NCBI GenBank assembly: GCA_032622095.1
Contig: CP136068.1
Span: 115,183,509-115,247,508 of the forward strand
Source of the DNA: Siphonodentalium dalli
Taxonomy: Eukaryota; Mollusca; Scaphopoda; Gadilida; Siphonodentaliidae
Direction: 5' to 3'
Length of the DNA stretch: 64,000 nt
Shown: positions 36,090 through 47,300 of the stretch, one piece after another
Numbering within the stretch: position 1 is the first letter of the stretch
Layout: every line of letters begins with the position of its first letter
Position numbers and translations under genes: made by a program
Notes under the pieces: generated by a model
Databases searched by the model: none
What the model was told of the DNA's origin: nothing
The model's input: only the letters and a program-made list of their open reading frames with translations

Positions 36090-36200
36090 GCCAAAAATAA
36101 CACAATAAATGGTGCGATAGGTTGGCCCACCCCAAACTATACTATAAAAACCGGAAACCGCACCCCTCTAGTCCGTGCGGTTGCCACACGCGGTTGCCAA
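36090..36200. repeat. isolated monomer of the 150-bp repeat near the PSME3 start
   Basis: Matches the units at 34845-35460 (GGTTGGCCCACCCCAAACTA, CCGCACCCCTCTAGTCCGTG). It ends about 150 bp before the predicted start codon. Confidence 0.75.
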
Positions 36201-36350
36201 AAACGGCACGGTGCGATGTCTTCTTTTCGCTCGAGTTAATATGGATCCGGTTCCTATTCCAGATGAGTCTTTTTGATTAACCGGCGTGTTCTTGTACTTC
36301 CGGTTTTGAGTTGAAAGTTTTTTCCACGCTTCGAAGAAAACTATCTAACA
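36201..36350 (+). promoter_or_regulatory. probable PSME3 promoter and 5' leader
   Basis: ACTTCCGG at 36296-36303 is the complement of the ETS/GABP core CCGGAAGT, common close to start sites of housekeeping genes. No TATA box is visible. The start codon context is AACAATGA. An 11-codon upstream frame (36241-36276, ATG to TGA) would be in the leader if transcription begins before it. The assignment depends on the predicted first exon. Confidence 0.45.
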
Positions 36351-36377
36351 ATGACTAAAGTTGTAACAGAAAAAGAC
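36351..36377 (+). CDS. PSME3: PSME3 exon 1 (predicted)
   Basis: ATG then eight codons reading MTKVVTEKD, followed by the donor GTAAGG in phase 0, as needed by exon 2. Chosen because of the good start context, the ETS site 50 bp upstream and the fit in length to the family's short first exon. A first exon this small cannot be proven by similarity. The alternative is an exon hidden in the gap at 40757-40855. Confidence 0.55.
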
Positions 36378-39300
36378 GTAAGGGTATCATTTTGCACACA
36401 TAGGTTAACGATTATTTCCAGTTCATTTATTGCCAAAACTAGCATATTTATTTAATAACTTACCTATTTTCGATAGACAAAGAAATACATAACGTCTGGT
36501 ATTTCAAATACTATTTGTAAAACTATATTACAAATTGACGGTTGAACATCTGATAAATGTCAGCGACCATTTACTACAAACTGTGGCATAGTATGGGATT
36601 AGATACGACAGCGCCCAATGTTTATGTTTTGAACTGATAACTCTAAGATGCCCGTTATTTCGTTAAATATTACTTTTACGAAATAACGGGCATTTAAAGA
36701 TTTACACCACAAAGGCTCAAACTTCGCAAAACGTATAAGAAATGATAAACTCAGGGTGGGTGGGCTTGGGGGAGGCGGATGGCACTGTACAGAAGTCATC
36801 CCAAAAAACACCTGTCGTATTTAATCCCAGATATTGCCCAAACTGTGACAAACATTATCAACAAGATGTTTAATACTCAACATTTTCCTGATATATTGAA
36901 ATTTGGATTATTAACTCCTGTATAGAAACAGAAAGGAGATAGAACACAAGCAGGAAATTACAGTACGTACTACCAAAATTCTAAAACTTCTGAAATTACC
37001 GTACTAAAGTAATATTTGTGAAAAGCAGCACTTTCAAGACAGTCTCCATTCCAGCAAGATTTCACAACAGGCGCCTTCCAACTCAACAGCGTACTGATGC
37101 TTGAAGAAGTAATACGACAAAATAAAGATGCACAAACCACAACATACGTAGGCTTTCATGATGCTAAGTCTGCATTTGATGTCGTAATAGTGATACAGAA
37201 ATATTAATGAGGAAGATTTACCAGCTGCCAAGTAGCACAGCAACATGCAGAATGATTGACAAAATGCATGTCAACAGTATAATGGGAATGACATTTGTCG
37301 CCGAAATTTCCTATACTTCAAGGAGTGAGGCAAGGCGGTATCCTCTCTGCTGACCTATACAAACTGTACATTGAAGACCTCTTAATGACATTCGAAGAGT
37401 CTCCTGTATCTAGATATTTCAGTGCATGAACCAATTCTGGTTATAGATGCACTGGTCCTGGTGCTACCACGGTCGAGTAACTTCATAATCCTGTGGCAAC
37501 TCTAGTATCGTTCTTTAACATGCACACACCGAGGCTTGTACACAGGTCATCCATTAATGTCTGCGCCCGATCAGACAGCGTACTGCACCCACGACAACAT
37601 ACCTGGACAAATGTTGTAATTGGGGGGGGGGAGTCGGCATTTTGCTTTCAGATCTTTATTCAGTGATTTCGAAATCAAGACTTTTTAGCCTGACAAACTT
37701 GGTATCTGACCGAGTTCTGATTTTTGTCAGAATACCCTGACGACGTTGCGATCCCCGGTCCGCTAGCATGAGAGACCATTACGCTACCTCTCGGCTACCG
37801 ACTTCCCGCTATCCTGTCGGGGCAGATATAGGAACACGCAGAGTTAATGCAACAGCTTGTGCTGATGACATCGCAATATTTGGTAACAACCCAGCTGATC
37901 TCCAGAATCCAATCAACTATGCATTTGAATATAGCAATGTTGCACCAATACAAATATAAGTTACAACAACAGAAAAGTGTGATCTTAAAAGAGAACCCTT
38001 CAAATCGATTATCAAAATAGAAAAATGGATATACCGGTATATGGCAGCTGGGTGAACAAGCCATGCCCAATGTCGTAAATACCACTCATCTAGGTACCGT
38101 ATTATCAGAGCGAACACGATGGACAAATGTTCCTACCATACTAGAAAGCAGAAAAAAATATAAAGAAATCTAGGAAAGCTAGATATATAGTCTGCTATCA
38201 GCTGGACTCCATGGACATAATGGTCTGGATGCGGAATCACCATTGCATCTGTATAGACTATACCGGTACACTACCTGTCTTCAGATACAGCTGTGGAATC
38301 ACCCTTCCACAAGGGAAAGCTCTCGAGAACATGGAGAAGTTCCAGAAGAAAATTATAAAACAGCTTCTCTCTTTACCAACAAGTATGGCCGATCCTACAA
38401 TCTACATTCTCACTGGCATCATTCCACTAGAAGGCATAATCGATGATTTTAATTAAATACGATTTACCAAACTTCTGAATCACCACACATACAACTCAGG
38501 AATGATACACCCTATCCTCATTATATGAGGCGATCCTGAATGAGCATCAAAACAACTCACAGTGAAGTTGAAGCTGGTAACAAATACATAATATATACAC
38601 ACTCAAAGCTGATAGACAGAGATTTAATAAAAGTGTTGAAAACTTCAAACCCTGCAAATTAGAAGATGAAGACAGATAACAGAGTAAGTAAGTAAGATGG
38701 GACTGGGAGATTAGGTTTTGGAGTTAGGACGGTACATTACTTGTAGAAAATCTACCAGATAAAGATATACATTTATAAAACTTTGGAATGTATAGTCAAT
38801 TTTGGATTAGTACATTACCTTCTCTGAGATGTCACCCGTAAGCCGACTTCCGGTATTCTACAAAAGGCAATCCCACCATGGACCGGGAGTGGTTGATTCT
38901 ATTGAATCACATCTGTCTGTTACAGGTTGGGAACACATGCAAAATGATCTAATTAGCTCATTTTGTCTATCATAGCCCAATTGAGCTGTGTTTAGAATTG
39001 AACAGTCGTTAGCCTCAAATTTGCAGGCCTGCCATCCAAACATGGTCATACAGTAATGCCCTAAATAATCGACTTCTAAACCACAGCAGAATTATGGGTA
39101 ACTTTCCAGGATTTAGTCAGAAATATGGCTTGTTGCCATCATCGGAAAGCTCTCGGGAGAGCTTTCCGATGAATGGCAACAAGCCATATTTCTGACTTAA
39201 TCCTGAAAAGTTACCCATAATTCTGCTGTGGTTTAGAAGTCGATTATTTAGAGCATTACTGTAGACTCATGTGCTATCTGATGCAATAATTCAAGTATTT

Positions 39301-42300
39301 TGTATATAAACTTTTGTATAGTGTCTTGTGAATATTCAACATTTGAATGATATTTTATTTAACCTCAGTATTCGATTCAACAGTTACCTGTGTATATCTG
39401 TCAATTATCTCTATTTATCTATGCGATGCTAATACAGTGTATACTAGTATGTCAGAATTATTCCCCAGACATGAATGTGATGATGCAAAATGCAGTTTTC
39501 TGCAAGAAGGGCACATCTGCAAGTCTGGATATAAAGTGTCTGTCATTTGCAGAATGAGGTCCCCAAGATGGTGAATTTAGTGACACTATCCCGCATGGTG
39601 GGCTAGCATCACCAAATTCACCCTCTGGGGACCTCATTCTGCTTAATAGGCCTCAACTGCTATGCGAGAACTAGGATCAGATATTCAGATTGAAGTTCCC
39701 CAGTTGAAGTAGGTGATGTTCACCCATTAGTCACCTCGATTATGCATTTTATCTTCTGCAAATTAGGGGATATAGAAACTCAACAGAAGGGAAAAAGTAA
39801 CTGAAAACAATGTTAATATGAGACTATAGATAGTATATTAGATACTTCCCAAAAGATGAAACGGAAGCAGAATGAGGTCCCCAGAGGGTGAATTTGGTGA
39901 TGCTAGCCCACCGTGAGGGATAGCATCACTAAATTCACCCTCTGGGGACCTCATTCTGCAAATGTCAGACACATTAAATTCAGCTTGCACATCTGTGGCA
40001 TAGAGACGTCCCCTCATTATGAGAGCAGTAGAGGAATGTCTGTTTCTAAATATTAAAAGATCATGTAGTGACATCATTTCAATGTTCGTTAACTGTGTTA
40101 ACAAATATATGCAGAATCAAGAAATAGGATGTGGGCTCGTTTGGATGAACTTACATGTAACATGACCATAGTCTCCGAAAAAGATCTCCTGTTTGGTGTG
40201 CAACACTACAGTGAAAAGCTGAATGTGCGCTTGTTTGAAACAGTACAATCATTTATCATATGACTCAATCATTATTTATGTTGGAAACTATATCATAAAT
40301 CAATTTCATATCAATTACTACAGTAATTCATATCACCTTCCGATAATTTGATTGGTTTGTTGACAAAAAGTGTGTTCTGATTTGCTGAATGGAGGGGGGG
40401 GGGGGGGGGGGGGTGGTGGGGGGGGGGGGGGGGGGGGGGGGGGGTGCGAGCCGCATCTCTAACTAAATGCAGGTCAATCAACGCGATGCAGAAATTCTCG
40501 CAATTATAATCTTGAAATATATAGTTTTGGACATTGTTATACGGTAAATAGAATATGTAATTCGTATTTATCTAATAAACATACGATATAATGTCACAAA
40601 CTGAGAACAGAATAGCGCACTATATTATTTCTGCTAGTTCACCAGGTGTAATTGGGCTTCCGGTGCAATGAAGTGACGTCACATTAACCTTTTGCTGCCG
40701 ATGTCATATAGCTATTTAATGATTTGTGTGCGTTTTGGACATCATAATCAATTTANNNNNNNNNNNNNNNNNNNNNNNNNNNNNNNNNNNNNNNNNNNNN
40801 NNNNNNNNNNNNNNNNNNNNNNNNNNNNNNNNNNNNNNNNNNNNNNNNNNNNNNNAGGGGAGAGGAGCTCCGATAAGTTCGGCAACTTGCGCCCATACAC
40901 ATATCATCATTGTTTTATATCATCTGTGTAATATATATTGTATATTGTGGGTTACAATAAATATGTTCAAATCAAATCAACAAGTATTAATATAACAGTA
41001 ACCCTGTATATTTCCGACTAAATCCTGAAAAGTTACTCATAATTCTGCTGTGGTTAAGAAGTCGATTAATTAGAGCATTACTGTATGTCATTGATTCACA
41101 TGACAAGAATAGGACTGTAATGTATTATCATTGATGTCTGGCCTGAAATCAAATTTTTCTTGCTAATTATATCCACTAATTTTATTATATTTTACATTTC
41201 CAGGTCACAGAATTTAAAGATAAGTTCAAGAAAGATGTAAGTAGTAGTCCATATGAAATACCCATGACTGGAGCTTTCTGAAATTTAGTGAAAACCCTGT
41301 GCCACTGTATTTTCTTATATATGCAAGGGAGCCTCACAAATATAAGAAAATACAGTGGCCTAGCAATAGTAACAATAGTACATTTAACTTGCCCTTGTAA
41401 GCCAGTGCATTCTTTTATATATGCGAAGCTCCCTACTCACATACAAATGTATAAGATAATGCACTGGCACAGGATCTTTAATGCTGCTCCAGCGCAGCTC
41501 CCTTTATGAAAGGGTTAAAGGGACTGACCAAACGGGAATCTTGGTTTAAAGACATATTATGTACTTGTTCGGGTGCTTGAAACTGATAAGTTAGTATTCA
41601 GGTGCTATGATAATTGGAGGAATATAACATTCTACTAACATCGCCGAAAACTTGAAGCAAATCTACCGTACCACTCCACTTAGTCGTTGATCTACTATAT
41701 GGGTGTGTGAGTTATATGACAATGAGTCAATGACTTGATTATAAATCTGACTGATATATTGGTATATTTACATACACCTGATATCTCTTCCGATTTCCCC
41801 ATAGCGTTACGGTTGACACGCCCCCTTATTCAATGCGTTCATAAACCTATGAACGTAACGTGACGTCACTTTCAATGTCGTTCATAGGTTTATGAACACA
41901 TTGGTCGTGGAAATCACCGGGGGTTGTCGGACATTACCGACTGCTTGAGTATCTAGTCAGCCAATACGCCAAGGATTTGATAGCAAACAATATGTAATCG
42001 AGGTTCACGATTGGATGGCTAGTGGCATCTAATCGCGAGTGTGGGTGACACGAGATGTTCGATTGACTATCAGAATGTTGGTTATCATATAATCCCATAT
42101 CCCATAATATGTCAAATATTTCGAATTATCGAAATATGAAATACAACGAAAAAGCGAAATATGAAAATACAGCGAAATAGCACGAAAAATCGAAATAGGA
42201 AAATACAGCGAAATAGGGCGAAATATAGAGCGAAATATAGAAATAGGAAATTATTTTTATAAACGAAATAACGGAGATATTTGAAAAAGTGTTTTTGACG

Positions 42301-44289
42301 AAATAACAGACATATTTGGAGAAGTGTTTTAAAGAGTGTAAGTATATAAATATAAATAATAAACGGCTAATTCAACGTGGTCATGGGTTTTGACCGCGAT
42401 AAAAAATGAGCAAACTCCGTATGAACCCCTTTGGGGTTCATGCAGTTTGCAGAATTTTTCTCGCGGTCAAAATCCCATGACCACATTGAAACCTGCCGTT
42501 CATTTCTTATATAATCCAGCACATTGGAATTTGTTCGATCTTGGATCCGTCACAGCTTCATTAAAACAGTCATAACATTTCTATCGCATCTTTGGACATA
42601 GACTGTCTTAGATCAAAGGCGCTGCACTTTGAATATGTGAACGTGTACTAAACTCTGCTGATGCAACATAGCTGAACAATGGCAATTAGATTGTCCAATG
42701 AGACATCAAAAGTGTCCCGCTTTGATGCTTTTGAGAAAAAATACCATTAATTTTTCTTAAGTTGTTACGTTGTACATCCACACTATGTATAGATTCTGGT
42801 TGTGAAGTAATTTGTGCTGACCAGTTGATTAGTTTGGGAAATATTATATAAACCAAGCTATCTGATTTGTCATTCAATTGTGTTGATATTTCTAGGCACT
42901 GTTTATGATGAAACACCCCTGACCTGTATACAGTAATGCTCTAAGTAATCGACTTCTTAACCACAGCAGAATTATGGGTAACTTTTCAGGATTTAGTCGG
43001 AAATATGGCTTGTTGCCATTCATCGGAAAGCTCTCGGGGAGAGCTTTCTGATGAATGGCAACAAGCCATATTTCCGACTAAATCCTTAAAAGTTACCCAT
43101 AATTCTGCTGTGGTTAAGAAATCAATTACTTAGAGCATTACTGTAGATAGGGTCATTTGGTGGATCCTGCTTAAACTATTATCCCCATCCACCCATTGCT
43201 TAGACACATGCTATCCAATTTGATAATTCAAATATTTTTCATTTGAGCAGTCTCATAATTCACATCCAGTTTATTAATGACAGATTCTTGACCTGTATTG
43301 ATTTTGGTATTGGTTGAAGATATTAACCCCACCTCTAGCCATGACAACACATACTATCCATCCAAAGCAATACTTTATCTGATCAGTCTCATATTTATTC
43401 ATTTCCAAGTTAACTATGGAAGCCCTTAAATATAATAATATATTATCTCCACATTATATTTACAGGTGTATATTCACTGATTTCGAGTCAGCCTGGTTGA
43501 AGTCACTATTAGCTTTCATTTTGAATAAGACAGTCAAACCTCTAGTTCTGTCCAACAATGAGTCACACAAGATGCATGAATTATTTCCATTCTCCCCCAT
43601 CCATATTGAAAAGCCTCTTCATATTTTAGTGATGCTCAAATGTTTGTCTTTCAGTAATCAGACCTGAGAATAAGCTGCCTGTCATTTGCAGAATGAGGTC
43701 CCCAGAGGGTGAATTTAGTGACACTATCCCGCATAGCAGGCTATCATCACTAAATTCAACCTCTGGGGACTTCATTCTGCTTAGGCCTCATCTTCTCTGG
43801 AATTTTGCTTTATTATCAAATTCCTATAGAAATTTCTTCTCATAGATTCTATTTCTGTTTTAGTTTCTCTATATCAACAAATTGGCAGACGACACATTGC
43901 ATAACCGAGGTTCCCAATGGGTGTACATCACAATATTCACCATTTGGGAACTTCAATCTGAGTCTATGTCTCCCATAGCAGATGAGGACATCATGCAGAA
44001 TGAGGTCCCCAGAGGATGAATTTGGTGATGCTAGCCTGCTATGCGGGATATCTTCGCTAAACTCACCCTCTGGAGACCTCATTCTGCAAATGACAGGCAC
44101 ACTAAACTTGACAAATAATCTTTGTAATTTTACAGGCTGAAATGCTGGTGAAGAATGTTTTCCCAAGGAAAATTGTTGAGATTGAAGAATTCTACCAAGT
44201 GAGTTGTTGTTATATCTGGTGACTGGGGGAGGGGGTATCAAGTGGAGCCCTCCTTTCGTCTGCCCTGATATTGCCACATTTTTCATTAT

Positions 44290-44337
<48 letters not shown>

Positions 44338-47300
44338 TCCGTCTGGGTAGATACATGTATCTCAAAAAATCCAGGTTGTCTGTCTCTGAATGAAATTTGG
44401 TATGGATGTTCACTACTATGAGGGCAATCAATTGAGTGTTCAATTGTTTTTTTCCATTCTAAAGTTATTCATCTTTGTTTATTTGAAAGCGTTGTTTTTT
44501 ATCCCTCTCTCCACCACCGGTTGATGGATATCAATGAAAATTGGTATGGATGTTCACTACTATGATGACAATCAATTGAGTGTTCAATCATTTTGTTCAT
44601 GTTTCCAATGTTGGGTTTTTTTTCCGTCTGAGCAGATATGATATCTCAACAATTAGGCCAAAGAAAAAATATTTGTGGTTTGGGTTTCCCTACCGACCCC
44701 TATTTTAAACCCCCTACCCTACAAGTTTTTTTTCATAGTTTTCAAGTAAATTTATTGAATTTTTTCACAAACAATTTTGTGAAACACAAAAAACACATTT
44801 TAGCATCTCAGATTAGGTTGATTTCTATGTAAACGTATTGTGTAATATTAATTAACTAGGGGGTTGCCCGTCACAAAATGACGGCTATATAAATGTTCTT
44901 TGTCATTTTCTAGTGTCCGCTTTCATGGACACATGGAATGGTCATGCTTCTCTTTTTCGTTACTGGGTGCGCGTTGGAACACTTTATTTCGCTAACACTG
45001 TATTTCTATACACCCAGTCTACATAAGCGCATGCACATATTGAACGAAACAAAATCAGTATATTATTTAAATACTACTATGCACCAACTGAAACATACTC
45101 AATTCAGGAGCCTTCATTTGGGAGCTTGTAGCACATTTTGAACGGACCCACTTTGGAACCTGTATTCCGCATGCCGCTTATAATTATCACACGCCTGCAC
45201 TGTGCGGTCCATTTGTATGAACACTTTTCAATAAAATTGTATTTTTTACCACCACCCCCATCTCCCCAACCCATGTATATGCATGCACATATGGAACGCA
45301 ACAATCAAAATATTGTATTTTATCTATACTGAAACAGGCTCAATTCGGGAGACTTTATTCAGCGGGGAGGGGTCTACAGCCCCTTTCTGCGCATCGCGCA
45401 CATTATATATGATCTTGAACTGCGTGAGCTTCGCGCACATACAGGGAGCTTGCAGCACATTTTAAACGGACCCCCTTTGGAACCTGTATTCAGCATGCAG
45501 CCTAATGATCACACGCCATGCATTGCGCGGCCCATTTGTATGAAAACTTTATTTCAATAAACTATTTTTGCCCCCACCATCATCTTCGCAACCCACGTAT
45601 ATGCATGCACATATGGAACGCAACAATAAAGATATTTTACTTTATCTATAGGGCCTACTAACTGAAACAGGCTCTATTCGGAACCTTTATTTAGCGGGGG
45701 AGGGGTCTGCAGCCCCTTAGTGAGCTTCGCGCACATTATGTGAATTTAAACTGCGTGCGCTTCGCGCACAGTGTGATCTTTTAAACATTTATTTTTTTAT
45801 CAGATTTGCACTCAACAGAAAGATTAAAAGAACATTAATTAGCGTCGGCAGAATTGCTTAAACTGTAGGCCCTATTATTAGGCCTGTCCCGAGAATGTGA
45901 TTTTTCTAACTGAGTTTGGCGAATTTACTGAGTTCACGGTACCCACTGGCGGGAGGTCAGACTGTCATTCGCCATCGTCCGTGTATACTGGTACTCATTC
46001 GATACCACACTCAATGCGCAACTTTCGTATCAAAGACATCATTATTTACTTATGTTCAAACCCAACTGGCAAATTAAAATAGAATAAAAATACCATATTA
46101 GAATTAGTACCCATGCCCAACGACGAACGTTCGAGACTTGACTCTGCACTACATCCACCCATTCCCAACGACGGTAGAACGTTCGAGTCTTGACTACACC
46201 CCACTATACATGCACTTCCGTGACAAAATCAACATTCGTTATCTAAATTCACAATGTACCTGAACTGACACATTAAGTTAGGGCTTATTTCCAACAACGC
46301 GTTGGTTGAGCGCATGGACGTTTCGCCTACAATAGCAAAGCAAGTGTTGGTTTGCATTCGACGTCAATGACGTCATTTGGACAAACGTCATAAGAAATAG
46401 TGTCTACTTGAGTGCAGATACTGCATTTGGGGACCATGTTAGATCTCAGGTTTTCTCAGACCAATCAGCATGAAATTTGGTGAGTCACCTTTTATGACAC
46501 ACTATAGGCAGTGGTACACATTTGGGCCACATTGGACGCATGGTTAAAAAGTTATCAACGCGCCAAAAGCGTGACCGAGTTACACACACACACACAGATA
46601 CACAGATACATACACACACACACAGACGACGGGTTTTAAAATTTATTGAATTTTTTCACAAACAATTTTGTGAAACACAAAAAACACATTTTAGCATCTC
46701 AGATTAGGTTGATTTCTATGTAAAAGTATTGTGTAATATTAATTAATTAATTTTATGTCAATCTTGCAGAGTAAAATACGCACATGAAAAGTCATTAGAA
46801 TATATCAAAATAACAAAATTAATTAAAAAAATAAAATTTCAAGCCTACCTACCGACACTATTTTTTTTCGGCTTGTAACACAAACCAGAATTTTATTTGG
46901 CCTTACTTTGTCGGTTCAAATTTGCCACCCTGGGCAAAACCTCTTGTTGTATTTATGGAGATATTTATTCACTCTGAGTCATTGGGTATGGTAATAGAAC
47001 TGATGAGTGAAAAGCGCATCAAAGCGCATCAAAGTGACCTTTGTTTATCCATCACAGATCGTAGTTCACATCGTCAATATTTATCAATGAGCTGTCATAA
47101 TTGTTGAAAACATTTTGGGGGACTATAGAAATCAGCGGTGTCCATCCATCTGTCCGTTTGTCCGTAATGGTTTTCGGATGATAACCTGATTGTTTTCAAA
47201 TTAAGAATGTGAATTACCGACATGGAAATACAGGTCAAGTTTTGAAATTGGGTTCGGTCTGCCCGTTTTTGCCTGAGTTATGATCTTGTCAATTTAGAAT

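Larger units (their letters stand above)
36378..41203 (+). other. PSME3 intron 1
   Basis: 4.8 kb. It contains a 46-bp hairpin (36648-36693), a LINE relic, a probable SINE, two MITEs, a G-tract, the assembly gap and a half-MITE, annotated separately. 38470-39040 and 39990-40390 show nothing recognisable. Confidence 0.55.
41237..44135 (+). other. PSME3 intron 2
   Basis: 2.9 kb with a TTAA MITE, a short hairpin around GTGACGTCAC (41837-41897, arms GTTCATAAACCTATGAAC), a GAAATA-rich run, a palindrome, a Tc1-type MITE and a family I MITE ending about 25 bp before exon 3. 41518-42110, 42501-42930 and 43144-43658 otherwise show nothing beyond a partial family C repeat at 41545-41690. Confidence 0.6.
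44750..46744. repeat. 105-bp direct repeats flanking a ~1.8-kb segment
   Basis: 44750-44854 and 46640-46744 are almost identical (TTTATTGAATTTTTTCACAA through GTGTAATATTAATTAA). Between them the segment starts CTAGGGGGTTGCCCGTCAC and ends in a CA run plus ACAGACGACGGG. Confidence 0.75.

Noticed and set aside
37741-37830. tRNA gene
   Set aside because: Box A-like and weak box B-like words only; no complete cloverleaf. Better explained as a SINE head.
40692-40995. Frames spanning 40692-40995
   Set aside because: They run through the N gap.
44210-44443. 77-codon minus-strand frame with a poly-Gly run
   Set aside because: Created by the 46-nt C-tract.
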